40,034 bases of DNA. Source: JAFANK01 sp036741695 (lineage in GTDB: Bacteria; Vulcanimicrobiota; Vulcanimicrobiia; Eremiobacterales; Eremiobacteraceae). The notes beneath the pieces were generated by a model that was not told the origin of the DNA, made no database searches, and saw only the letters and a list, made by a program, of their open reading frames with translations. Location of the stretch: assembly GCA_036741695.1 (NCBI GenBank), contig DAINRU010000021.1, positions 1-40,034 of the forward strand, written 5' to 3'. The position numbers and the translations under genes were made by a program. The stretch's first letter is position 1, and every line of letters starts with the position of its first letter. This document shows positions 26,871 through 36,574 of this stretch, in pieces.

Positions 26871-29342
26871 CTAGACGGCTGCCTGGATCGACTGCGTGCC
26901 AAGCCACCGTTCGAAGTCGCATTCAGGCATCGGCCGCGCGAACAAAAAGCCTTGAGCCGTGCTGCAGCCTTCGCGGATCAGCCAGCTCGCTTGCTCCTGG
27001 GTCTCGACGCCCTCCGCGATGATCTCACGCCCCAAGCTGCGCCCGAGCGCGATGATGGCCCGGACGATCGCCACGTCGCCCTCATCACCAGGCAATCCAT
27101 TGACGAACGATCGATCGATCTTGATCGTGTCGGCACCGAGCTTCTTCAAGTATGACAGCGACGAGTAATAGGTGCCGAAGTCATCGAGCACGACGCGGAA
27201 GCCCAGCTCCCGGCACTCGGCGATGGTGGTCTGTGCCGCCCCAGGGTCGCGCAAGGCGACGCTTTCGGTGATCTCGAGTTCGATGCTGCGGGGGTTTGCG
27301 CCGCTCTCGGCGATGGCATGGCGCAGCGTGGGCACGAATTCGGGGTCTTGGAATTGACGTGCGGACAGATTGACCGCTAAACGCAGCGGCCGGCCGCTGT
27401 CGCTCCACAACCGCGACTGCTTGAACGTCTCGTGCAGCCCCCACGTCCCCATGCGGACCATGAGATTGGTCTCCTCGACCAGCGGGATGAATTCGCCCGG
27501 CAGCAACAGCCCGCGTTCCGGGTGATGCCAGCGCATGAGCGCTTCGGATCCGATGACTTCGCTCGATCGTATGTTGATGACCGGTTGATAGAAGAAGGCC
27601 AGCTCCGACTGCGCGAGCGCCCGCCGCAAGCCTTCCCGGATGCGCTGACGGTGGTGCAGGCCGGCAGCGATCTCATTGCTGTAGAAGCGATACCTGTCGC
27701 GGCCCTCTTCTTTGGCCCGATACATGGCGGCGTCGGCGTTGGTGAACAGCGCTTCCGCGCTGTCGCCGTCATCCGGGAAGATCGCGATGCCGACGCTCGC
27801 TGAGAGATAGAAATCGTGATGGCCCGTGCGAAAAGGTGTGGCGAGCACGCCGCAGATGCGTTGGGCGAGCTCCTCTGCGTCGCCCGGTCCATCGAGCTCG
27901 GACACGAGCACCGCGAACTCGTCCCCGCCCAGGCGCGCGACGAGGTCCTCGTGGCGTACGGCGCTGCCCAGCCGGCGTGCGGCCTCGATCAAGATGCTGT
28001 CGCCGCCGGCGTGACCGAGCGTGTCGTTGACCTCCTTGAAGCGGTCGAGATCGATGTAGACGAGCCCGAAACGGCGCTCGCGTCTGCGCGCGCCAGCGAT
28101 CGTCTCGGCCAGGCGCAGCTGGAACTGCATGCGGTTCGGGATGCCGGTGAGCGGATCGTGATAGGCGAGGAACGAGATCTGGCGGTCTTGCTCGGCCATG
28201 AAGAGGATGCGTCCGATGTAATCAGCGAGCAGCTCGACATAGGCCCGGTCCTCGTCGTCGAACGGACCGCTCAGCGGCAGATGCGATGTGAAGACGAGAG
28301 CATAGCGCTTGTCACGGACGTGCAGCGCAGTGCCGATCATGGCCCGTGCGCCGGCTGCGCCGACCTGCGCCCCTGAGGCCACGCGCGCATCGGTATCCAG
28401 GTCACCCGACATCACGGTGGCGTCGGCCTCGAGCACCAATCCCGCGATGATCTCGTGCGCGGCGTGCCGTTTGGCGTTTGGCGTCAGTCCGAAGCTCGTG
28501 AAGTCGAGCACGAGCGATGCGGCGTTGTGATGGGCTACGAAGGCGATCGGGAATCCGAGCGCGCGCGAACCCTCTTCCAGGACTTGGCGGGCGAGCTCTT
28601 CGCGGCGGACTTCGGACTTGGTGACGAGGCGCCACAGCGCGTCGAGACGGTCCAAGCGCCGGCGAGCACGCCGCTCCTCGACGGCGAGCTCGGTGACGTC
28701 GCGGAAGGACCAGACGCGTCCGACAGGCCGGTCGTCGACAAGTTGCGGGACCGAGAGCCGCTCGAAGACGCGGCCGTCGAGGAATTCGATCGCGTCGAAG
28801 CTCTCGGTCTCTGGGCTCGAGTAGAGCTCTTTCACCTTTGCAAGGAACGCCTCGGGATCTTTGATCTGGCCGAGCACGTGCGCGAGGGCGCGGTCGTCGT
28901 CGCGCGAGGCCAAGATGTCGTCGGGGATGCGCCATAGCCGCTTGAAGCGCTCGTTGAAGCGCACGATCTTGCCGCTGAGATCGACGACCAAGATGCCGTC
29001 GGCTGTGGCCTCGAGCGTGGCGAGCAACAAGGAGTGCTCGCTGCGTAGATCTTCGTACTCGCGCGCACGAGGTGCCGCTTCGCGGATGACGCCGACCATG
29101 AGGCTGCCGTCGGGCGTCGGGATCTCGTGCACGGTGAGGAGCACCGGGAAGAGCGAACCATCGGTGTGGCGCGCGCTTGAGGTGAACGCTCCCGGCCGTG
29201 GCGGGTCGGAGATGATCGCGCTCAGATCCCGTCCGAGGACGGCGCTCGCTGCGCAGCCGAACATGCGCTCCGCGCTTGAGTTGAAGGAGCGCACTGTGCC
29301 ATGCCGATCGAACGCGACGATCGCGTCTGCGATGATGGCCAT
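26871..29342 (-). CDS. Cyclic-di-GMP signalling protein: PAS-PAS-GAF-GGDEF-EAL
   Basis: 823 residues, no membrane segment. PAS 1 about 3-90, PAS 2 about 105-220, a GAF-like domain about 245-385, GGDEF about 390-555, EAL about 570-815. The cyclase motif GGDEF (472-476) is intact with an inhibitory-site RHED (463-466) placed as in feedback-inhibited enzymes. The phosphodiesterase half keeps EAL (600-602), NLSARQF, LEITES, DDFGT, KIDRSFV and AEGVET, so both activities are possible. The first PAS begins right at residue 1. An in-frame TAG lies one codon before ATG 29342 and no spaced ribosome-binding site is seen; TATTCT about 7 nt upstream could be a -10 box of a leaderless mRNA. Confidence 0.93.
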   Translation of the reverse strand: MAIIADAIVAFDRHGTVRSFNSSAERMFGCAASAVLGRDLSAIISDPPRPGAFTSSARHTDGSLFPVLLTVHEIPTPDGSLMVGVIREAAPRAREYEDLRSEHSLLLATLEATADGILVVDLSGKIVRFNERFKRLWRIPDDILASRDDDRALAHVLGQIKDPEAFLAKVKELYSSPETESFDAIEFLDGRVFERLSVPQLVDDRPVGRVWSFRDVTELAVEERRARRRLDRLDALWRLVTKSEVRREELARQVLEEGSRALGFPIAFVAHHNAASLVLDFTSFGLTPNAKRHAAHEIIAGLVLEADATVMSGDLDTDARVASGAQVGAAGARAMIGTALHVRDKRYALVFTSHLPLSGPFDDEDRAYVELLADYIGRILFMAEQDRQISFLAYHDPLTGIPNRMQFQLRLAETIAGARRRERRFGLVYIDLDRFKEVNDTLGHAGGDSILIEAARRLGSAVRHEDLVARLGGDEFAVLVSELDGPGDAEELAQRICGVLATPFRTGHHDFYLSASVGIAIFPDDGDSAEALFTNADAAMYRAKEEGRDRYRFYSNEIAAGLHHRQRIREGLRRALAQSELAFFYQPVINIRSSEVIGSEALMRWHHPERGLLLPGEFIPLVEETNLMVRMGTWGLHETFKQSRLWSDSGRPLRLAVNLSARQFQDPEFVPTLRHAIAESGANPRSIELEITESVALRDPGAAQTTIAECRELGFRVVLDDFGTYYSSLSYLKKLGADTIKIDRSFVNGLPGDEGDVAIVRAIIALGRSLGREIIAEGVETQEQASWLIREGCSTAQGFLFARPMPECDFERWLGTQSIQAAV

Positions 29343-29388
29343 GTCCTATAGAATATCGGCGGCGGACCCATATGTCGCAGGGATCTTT

Positions 29389-29429
29389 TGCAGCAGCGGA
29401 CCTCGCAGCAACGGACCTTTAGGTCCCTC
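29389..29429 (+). repeat. Palindromic element, degenerate copy with adjacent half-copy
   Basis: 29404-29429 matches the element in 21 of 26 bases (AGCAACGGACC-TTTA-GGTCC core). Directly before it, 29389-29403 repeats the left half (13 of 15 bases). It sits in the 125-nt gap between the GGDEF-EAL gene start and the epimerase stop. Confidence 0.7.
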
Positions 29430-29467
29430 TAGCACCCACCACGCGAGAAAACGCGACCTGGCTCACA

Positions 29468-29872
29468 CTAGCGTCGCGGCTGACAGAGCTCGATGAGCGT
29501 ACCGCCGGAGAACGACGGGTGGATGAACGCGATGCGATTGCCGTGCGCGCCGCGTCGCGGGCGCTCGTCGATGAGCCGCACCCCGGCGTCTCGCAGCCGC
29601 ACAAGCTCGGCCTCGATATCGTCGACCCGGTAGGCGAAGTGATGTAGCTTCGAACGTTGATCGCCCAAGAAGCGCTGTAGCGGCGACGTCGCGGTCAGCG
29701 GTTTCAACAGCTCGATGACGCTCTCACCGGCTCGCATGCCGACGATATCGACGTCCTGCTCTTCGATGCGCTCGCGATAGAGCTGCGCGAAACCCAGCGT
29801 CGCATACACCTGCTCGCTCTCGGCAAGATCGGCGACGACGATCGCGACGTGATCCAGCTCGCCCTGGAACAT
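29468..29872 (-). CDS. mce: Methylmalonyl-CoA epimerase
   Basis: 134 residues, glyoxalase/VOC fold; interconverts (S)- and (R)-methylmalonyl-CoA between carboxylase and mutase. Family features: LDHVAIVVADL with metal ligand His8, KLHHFAYRVDDIEAEL with a ligand His at 77/78, and GGTLIELCQ with ligand Glu128. The start ATG shares one base with the mutase stop (TGATG at 29870-29874), so translation is coupled. The open frame continues upstream inside the mutase gene but with non-protein-like Arg-rich sequence, so that extension is rejected. Confidence 0.93.
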   Translation of the reverse strand: MFQGELDHVAIVVADLAESEQVYATLGFAQLYRERIEEQDVDIVGMRAGESVIELLKPLTATSPLQRFLGDQRSKLHHFAYRVDDIEAELVRLRDAGVRLIDERPRRGAHGNRIAFIHPSFSGGTLIELCQPRR

Positions 29873-31491
29873 CACACCGCCGTCGCAGGGTGGTAGACGG
29901 AGAAGACGTCGCGCAACGCGTCGCACACCTCGCCCAACGTGGCGCCTGCGTCCACCGCCTCGATGAACTCCGGCATGAGGGCTGCGCCGCTCGTCGCCGC
30001 CGTCCGGATCGCGGCTAGGCGCACGGCGACCGCGTCTGCATCGCGGCGCGCGCACACCGCGCGCAGCCGCTGGCACTGCTCGCGCTCGAGCGACGGGTCG
30101 ATGCGCTGCAGCTGTGGCTGCTGTGCGCTGACGGCGGGATCCGCGAACTTGTTGACGCCCACGACGATCGACTCGCCGGACTCGACGGCTCTCTGCGCTG
30201 CATACGCGCTCTCCCCGATCTGCTGCTGCATCCAGCCGCTCTCGATGACCGCGATCGGGCCTCCACGCCGCTCCACGTCGTGCATGATCGCTGTTGCAGC
30301 CGCGGCGAGGTCACGGGTCAAGCGCTCGACGAAATACGATCCACCGAGCGGGTCGGCGGTGTCGGCCACCCCGCTCTCGTACGCGATGATCTGCTGTGTG
30401 CGCAACGCGAGCTTGGCCGCCTCTTGGGTCGGCAGCGCGAGCGCCTCATCTTGGCCGTTGGTGTGCAGCGATTGCGTGCCGCCGAGCACGGCGGCGAGCG
30501 CCTGGAGCGAGACGCGCACGACGTTGTTCTGCGGCTCCTGCGCGGTCAGCGTCGACCCGCCGGTCTGCGTGTGGAAACGCATGAGCCACGACTTGGGCGA
30601 TGTCGCGTGGAACTCGTCGCGCACGATATGCGCCCAGAGCAGACGCGCGGCTCGGAACTTCGCGATCTCCTGGAAGAAATTGTTGTGCGCGTTCCAAAAG
30701 AACGACATCCGCGGCGCGACCGTATCCGCCGCCAGACCCGCGCCTTCGGCGGCACGCAAGTACGCACGGCCGTTGCCGAGGGTGAAGGCGAGCTCTTGTG
30801 CCGCTGTCGCCCCGGCCTCGCGGATGTGGTAACCGCTCACGCTGATCGTGTTCCAACCCGGCACGGCGTCGGCGCAGTAGCGCATGAGGTCGGTCACCAG
30901 GCGCATGGAGGGTGCAGGTGGATAGATGTAGGTGCCGCGAGCGGCATATTCTTTGAGGATATCGTTCTGCGACGTGCCCGAGAGCTTGGCAAAGGGCACG
31001 CCCTGCCGGCGCGCTATGGCCAAATACATCGCGAGCAAGATGGCGGCCGGTGCGTTGATCGTCATGGAGACGCTCACGCTCTCGAGCGGGATGCCCTCGA
31101 ACAACAACGCCATGTCGTCGACCGTGTCGATCGCCACGCCGGTCCTGCCGACCTCGCCCGCGGCCATGGCAGAATCCGAATCGTAGCCCATCTGCGTCGG
31201 CAGATCGAAGGCGACCGAGAGACCCATCTGTCCTTGGGAGAGGAGATACCGATAGCGCTCGTTTGATTCGCGGGCACTGGCATAGCCTGCGTACTGGCGC
31301 ATGGTCCACAGCCGGCCGCGATACATGGATTCTTGGATGCCGCGGACGAACGGGAACTCGCCCGGCTTGGCCTCGTGCGCCAAGTCGAGATCGGCGACAT
31401 CCTCGGCCGCATAAAGCGGCTTGACCTCGATCCCGCTATCGGTTGTCCGCCGGCGCATGGCAGTGCTTTCCATGTAGCCGGGCGAATTCAT
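29872..31491 (-). CDS. Methylmalonyl-CoA mutase, catalytic (large) subunit without B12-binding domain
   Basis: 539 residues from ATG 31491 (GGGAGG 4 nt upstream). Converts (R)-methylmalonyl-CoA to succinyl-CoA. TIM-barrel features: FVRGIQESMYRGRLWTMRQYAG, GLSVAFDLPTQMGYDSD, SVSMTINAPA, GTSQNDILKEY, ISVSGYHIREAG, FHTQTGGSTLTAQEPQNN, GGTQSLHTNGQDEALALPT. The pair that sets substrate choice is Tyr67 (in RQYAG) and Arg185 (in AARGTYI), matching Tyr89/Arg207 of P. shermanii mutase rather than Phe/Gln of isobutyryl-CoA or Ile/Gln of 2-hydroxyisobutyryl-CoA mutases. The protein stops before the cobalamin-binding domain, so a separate small subunit, and MeaB, must be encoded elsewhere. Confidence 0.93.
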   Translation of the reverse strand: MNSPGYMESTAMRRRTTDSGIEVKPLYAAEDVADLDLAHEAKPGEFPFVRGIQESMYRGRLWTMRQYAGYASARESNERYRYLLSQGQMGLSVAFDLPTQMGYDSDSAMAAGEVGRTGVAIDTVDDMALLFEGIPLESVSVSMTINAPAAILLAMYLAIARRQGVPFAKLSGTSQNDILKEYAARGTYIYPPAPSMRLVTDLMRYCADAVPGWNTISVSGYHIREAGATAAQELAFTLGNGRAYLRAAEGAGLAADTVAPRMSFFWNAHNNFFQEIAKFRAARLLWAHIVRDEFHATSPKSWLMRFHTQTGGSTLTAQEPQNNVVRVSLQALAAVLGGTQSLHTNGQDEALALPTQEAAKLALRTQQIIAYESGVADTADPLGGSYFVERLTRDLAAAATAIMHDVERRGGPIAVIESGWMQQQIGESAYAAQRAVESGESIVVGVNKFADPAVSAQQPQLQRIDPSLEREQCQRLRAVCARRDADAVAVRLAAIRTAATSGAALMPEFIEAVDAGATLGEVCDALRDVFSVYHPATAV

Positions 31492-31520
31492 CTGGCCTCC
31501 CACGCCACAAGGAGAGAGCC

Positions 31521-32519
31521 ATGCATGCGAGCGATCACCGCGTCGCAATCGTCCAGCATCCACCAGTCTTGCTCGACAAAGCTGGGACGCTTACGCGCGC
31601 CGTGCAGCTCGTCGACGAAGCGGTCGCGGGGGGCGCCCGTCTGATCGTGCTGCCAGAGACGTTCATACCCGGTTATCCGGAGTGGGTCTGGCGCGTCGCG
31701 CCCGCCGATTATGCGCTCAGCGGCGCGGCGTTTGCGAGATTGCAAGAGAATGCCGTCGATCTGGGATCGGACGATCTGCAGCCGCTTCAGGAGTCGGCAC
31801 GCCGGCACGGCGTCACGGTCGTCTGTGGCATCCACGAACGCGATGGTTCGTTTAGCCGGGCGACGCTCTACAACACCGTGGTCGTCGTGGGCCCGGATGG
31901 ATCGATCCTCAACCGCCACCGTAAGCTCATGCCGACCAATCCCGAACGCATGGTGTGGGGGCAAGGTGACGGCAGCGGTCTACGGGTCGTCGACACGCCC
32001 GCCGGCCGGGTCGGCGCGCTCATCTGCTGGGAGAACTACATGCCGCTCGCGCGCTTTGCGCTCTACGCGCAGGGCGTCGAGATCTACGTCGCGCCGACCT
32101 GGGATGAAGGCGACACCTGGATCGCATCGATGCGCCACATCGCCGCCGAAGGGCGCTGTTGGGTCCTGGGAAGCGCCAACTGCATCCAGGCCAAAGACGT
32201 CCCGCGCGATTTCCCCTCGCGCGCGGTGCTCTACCCGGATGACGCCGAATGGCTGAACTCGGGTGATTCTGTGATCGTGAATCCCGCCGGGAAGATCGTG
32301 GCAGGACCGCTGCACGAGGCCTACGGCATCCTCTATGCCGATTGCGATCCGGCAGCGGCTCGAGCGGCCAAAAGAACGCTCGACACCGCCGGTCACTATG
32401 GGCGTCCCGACGTCTTCACGTTGTCGGTGAACCGCTCGGCGTCGGTCCCAGTGACCTTCGCCGAGGAGGACACGCCTCGTGGCGAAACTGGAGCGGTTCC
32501 CAGGGAGCGACATCGCTAA
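31521..32519 (+). CDS. Nitrilase
   Basis: 332 residues from ATG 31521 (AAGGAGAG just upstream). True-nitrilase branch of the carbon-nitrogen hydrolases: hydrolyses nitriles to carboxylic acid plus ammonia. Catalytic triad Glu46 (LPETFIPGYP), Lys135 (HRKLMPT), Cys169 (ALICWENYMPLAR); the CWENYMPL segment is characteristic of branch 1. Cytosolic. It is wedged between the two halves of the propionyl-CoA locus on the other strand: 29 nt from the divergent mutase start, and its TAA overlaps the convergent carboxylase stop by 3 nt. The substrate is unknown. Confidence 0.93.
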   Translation: MHASDHRVAIVQHPPVLLDKAGTLTRAVQLVDEAVAGGARLIVLPETFIPGYPEWVWRVAPADYALSGAAFARLQENAVDLGSDDLQPLQESARRHGVTVVCGIHERDGSFSRATLYNTVVVVGPDGSILNRHRKLMPTNPERMVWGQGDGSGLRVVDTPAGRVGALICWENYMPLARFALYAQGVEIYVAPTWDEGDTWIASMRHIAAEGRCWVLGSANCIQAKDVPRDFPSRAVLYPDDAEWLNSGDSVIVNPAGKIVAGPLHEAYGILYADCDPAAARAAKRTLDTAGHYGRPDVFTLSVNRSASVPVTFAEEDTPRGETGAVPRERHR

Positions 32520-34303
32520 AGCCCCGGCGATGCCTCTGCGAAGAAGAGCAGCGGCGTGCCGGCTTCGACCGTATCGCCGACCTTTGCGTTGACGGCCGCG
32601 ATGGTCCCAGGCATGTTTGCGATCACCTCGTTCATCATCTTCATCGCCTCGATGATGGCCACGACCTGGCCGCTCGACACCGCGTCACCTTGGCCGACGC
32701 GGATCTCCGCCACGATGCCGTGCATGGGGGCCGCGATCGCCGGGCCGCCGTGCGCTGTTCCCTTGCGGCCGTGGTAGGCCGCCATGCGCCGTGTGGGCGC
32801 GTCCGGGCCGTTGGGCAGACCATACACGCTCACGCGATAGCGCTTGTCGTCGAGCTCGACTACGACCCGTGCAGGTTGAGCTTCAGCGCCGGGAGGTTGC
32901 GGACCACCGGCGGAACCGTCGTCATAGGCAGCCGCGATCGCCGCGCGGTGGTCTCGCGCGAAGCCGTCGACGGTGGACGTCGAGTAATCAGCGCGCACGA
33001 ACGCCGGGTCGGAGAGCAGCAGGCTATAGAAGGGGATGGTCGTCTGGATGCCTTCGATCTGGTACTCAGCTAGCGCACGCAACATGCGCCGGCGAGCCTC
33101 CTCGCGATCTGTTCCCCAAGCGACGAGTTTCGCGACGAGCGAATCATAGTCGCTCGTGATCTCCCAGCCGGCGAAGGCGGCTCCGTCGACGCGGATGCCC
33201 GGTCCGCCCGGGACGTTGTAGGCCGCGATACGGCCTGCACAGGGCGCAAATGACGCCGCTGGAGATTCCGCGTTGATGCGGCATTCGATGGCGTGGCCAC
33301 GTGCTCGCAGATCGTCTTGTTCGAGCCAGAGCCGCTCCCCCGCGGCGATCCGTATCTGCGCCTTGACCAAATCGAAACCATAGATCGCCTCGCTGATCGT
33401 GTGCTCGACCTGGATGCGCGTGTTCATCTCGAGGAAGAAGAACTCGTCGCCGTCCACCAGGCATTCGATCGTGCCGGCGCTATCGTAGCCGATCGATCGA
33501 GAAAGTTTCACTGCCGCGTCGCACATGCGCCCGCGCAACCCGGCGCTGATATGCGCGGGCGTCTCCTCGACGAGCTTTTGGTGACGGCGCTGCAGCGAGC
33601 AGTCCCGCTCGCCTAGGTGGACAACCGTCCCGTGCTTGTCCCCGAGCACCTGGATCTCGATATGCTTGGGACTCTCGAGGTACCGCTCCACGTAGAGCGT
33701 GGCATCGCCGAAATAGGCTCCAGCCTCGGCGGCCGCGAGCGAGATCGCGGACTCGACCTGGTCGGGGCCGCCGGCGACCTTCAATCCCTTGCCGCCGCCT
33801 CCGGCTGACGCTTTGATGGCGATCGGGTAGCCGAGGTCGTGGCCGATCGCGCGCACCTGCGCCGCTGTGACGACCGCTGCCTGACTTCCCGGAACGACGG
33901 GCACGCCCGCATTGCGCGCGTTGGCGCGAGCGGCGAGCTTGCCGCCCATCTGTTCCATGGCCTTCGCGGATGGCCCAATGAAGGTGATGCCGGCGGCGGA
34001 GCATGCGCGCACGAATGCCGCGCTCTCGGCGAGAAACCCATAGCCAGGATGGATCGCATCGCAGCCCGTGCGTGTGGCCACGTCCAGGATGCGTTCGATG
34101 TTGAGGTAGGACGCAGCAGGTTGCGTCGGACCCAAGTGCACGGCCTCATCAGCCGCGTCGGCGTGGAGCGAGTCTCTGTCCGCGTCTGAGTAGACGGCGA
34201 CCGTCGCGACGTCGAGTTCGCGGCACGCCCTGATGACGCGCAGCGCGATCTCGCCGCGATTGGCGATGAGGACTCTCTTAAACAAGAGGGTCGAGCGCCT
34301 CAC
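32516..34303 (-). CDS. pccA: Acyl-CoA (propionyl-CoA) carboxylase alpha chain: biotin carboxylase fused to biotin carrier
   Basis: 595 residues. Biotin carboxylase about 8-455: FKRVLIANRGEIALRVIRACRELD, HPGYGFLAES, ATP-grasp KASAGGGGKGLKV, ERDCSLQRRHQKLVEE, FFFLEMNTRIQVEH. C-terminal carrier domain with EAMKM and biotinylated Lys555. It makes carboxybiotin for PccB. The start is uncertain: GTG 34303 or TTG 34285. Its 5' end overlaps the small-subunit gene (to 34278), so the pccB - small subunit - pccA order is translationally coupled. Confidence 0.94.
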   Translation of the reverse strand: MRRSTLLFKRVLIANRGEIALRVIRACRELDVATVAVYSDADRDSLHADAADEAVHLGPTQPAASYLNIERILDVATRTGCDAIHPGYGFLAESAAFVRACSAAGITFIGPSAKAMEQMGGKLAARANARNAGVPVVPGSQAAVVTAAQVRAIGHDLGYPIAIKASAGGGGKGLKVAGGPDQVESAISLAAAEAGAYFGDATLYVERYLESPKHIEIQVLGDKHGTVVHLGERDCSLQRRHQKLVEETPAHISAGLRGRMCDAAVKLSRSIGYDSAGTIECLVDGDEFFFLEMNTRIQVEHTISEAIYGFDLVKAQIRIAAGERLWLEQDDLRARGHAIECRINAESPAASFAPCAGRIAAYNVPGGPGIRVDGAAFAGWEITSDYDSLVAKLVAWGTDREEARRRMLRALAEYQIEGIQTTIPFYSLLLSDPAFVRADYSTSTVDGFARDHRAAIAAAYDDGSAGGPQPPGAEAQPARVVVELDDKRYRVSVYGLPNGPDAPTRRMAAYHGRKGTAHGGPAIAAPMHGIVAEIRVGQGDAVSSGQVVAIIEAMKMMNEVIANMPGTIAAVNAKVGDTVEAGTPLLFFAEASPGL

Positions 34304-34492
34304 GCCGCGTCGTTTGCGTCCACGAAAGACATGGCAAGGGACTTTGAAGCATCGGACCTTCAGGTCCGTTAAGGGGGTCGCGATAACGGAGACGTCGCGA
34401 ACCCGCAGCGCGGCGCCGCAGAATCGATTTCAGGGCTGCCTCGATCGCAGCAGCCTCCTCAGGCGATGGCGTCGGGTCGATGCGAATCCGCA

Positions 34493-34493
<1 letters not shown>
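34278..34493 (-). CDS. Probable acyl-CoA carboxylase epsilon-like subunit, interrupted in frame by a palindromic element
   Basis: 71 residues. Its ATG shares a base with the pccB stop (TGATG), and its end overlaps pccA, the place where actinobacterial carboxylase operons carry an epsilon subunit. The N-terminal half RIDPTPSPEEAAAIEAALKSIL resembles epsilon subunits (PxxEExAAIxAAL), and W58-TQTTRREAL resembles their C-terminal W...AARREAL segment. Residues 42-50 (NGPEGPMLQ) between them are encoded exactly by the reverse strand of the element at 34345-34370. The frame stays open through it. Identification rests on position and short motifs, so it is moderate. Confidence 0.68.
34345..34370 (+). 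repeat. Palindromic element inside the carboxylase small-subunit gene
   Basis: TGAAGC then ATCGGACC-TTCA-GGTCCGTT: one difference from consensus (T for A). It lies antisense to the host gene, yet its length and phase keep the frame open, adding NGPEGPMLQ. Confidence 0.88.
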
Positions 34494-36043
<1,550 letters not shown>

Positions 36044-36093
36044 GGATCACGTCGTTTCTCGCAGTCAGGGCCAACGCCTGTAGCGTGGCACAA

Positions 36094-36119
36094 TGAAGCA
36101 ACGGACCTTCAGGTCCGTC
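36094..36119 (+). repeat. Palindromic element, intergenic copy closest to consensus
   Basis: TGAAGC, AACGGACC-TTCA-GGTCCGTC: the 7-bp stem is perfect. It lies between the divergent pccB and receiver-like genes, in their 5' leader region. Read forward it would give NEATDLQVR in frame with the downstream gene, although the chosen start is after it. Confidence 0.9.
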
Positions 36120-36142
36120 TTGGTGCGAAAGGCCGCGCATGC

Positions 36143-36529
36143 ATGAGCGCGAACCTACACGCTATGCCCAAAATACTATTGCTGCAGTTCGACACGGACC
36201 CAGCGTGCGCCGAGCGGCGCGGCATCCTCGAGGGTACGGGGATGACGGTCGTCGAGTCGGAGCCGCGCTGGCCGACGTTTTTCGACGTCGTCACAGCGGA
36301 GCGCCCCGACGTCATCGTCATCGCGGCACGCCGCATCCCCTCGCATGCCTATGAAGCAGCGCGCTACCTCGGCGACGGGTTCAACACGCGCAACATCCCC
36401 GTTTTCCTCGTCGACGTCGCGCGCAAGGATCTGCCTCGAGCGAAAGCCTCGGCACCCGCGGCCACGATCGTCGAGCGCAGCGGATTGGCGCGGGCAGTCT
36501 CAGACGTACTGTCCGAGAAGATCAACTAG
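36143..36529 (+). CDS. Degenerate response-regulator receiver-like protein
   Basis: 128 residues from ATG 36143 (weak AAAGG upstream); ATG 36164 (MPKILLLQFDTDP) is an alternative. The fold looks like a CheY receiver: beta-strand KILLLQFDTDP, a helix, TVVESEPRW, then RPDVIVIAARRIPSHAYEAARYL where strand 3 should end in the phospho-acceptor Asp but has Ala, and NIPVFLVDV for strand 4. The conserved Lys-Pro is also missing. It is therefore likely a phosphorylation-independent pseudo-receiver; the partner is unknown. Convergent with the S41 protease gene. Confidence 0.65.
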   Translation: MSANLHAMPKILLLQFDTDPACAERRGILEGTGMTVVESEPRWPTFFDVVTAERPDVIVIAARRIPSHAYEAARYLGDGFNTRNIPVFLVDVARKDLPRAKASAPAATIVERSGLARAVSDVLSEKIN

Positions 36530-36546
36530 CCGCCTGGCTGCGATCC

Positions 36547-36566
36547 CGCTCCTCCATCGGAGGGCG
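36547..36566. terminator. Possible bidirectional stem between convergent genes
   Basis: CGC-T-CCTCC-ATC-GGAGG-GCG can fold into a short GC-rich hairpin with one bulge in the 45-nt gap between two convergent genes. No T-run on either side, so this is a weak call. Confidence 0.35.
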
Positions 36567-36574
36567 TCCAAGCG

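Noticed and set aside
29873..30076. N-terminal extension of the epimerase frame
   Set aside because: Lies entirely inside the mutase coding sequence in another frame, Arg-rich and non-conserved; the conserved epimerase begins at the TGATG overlap.
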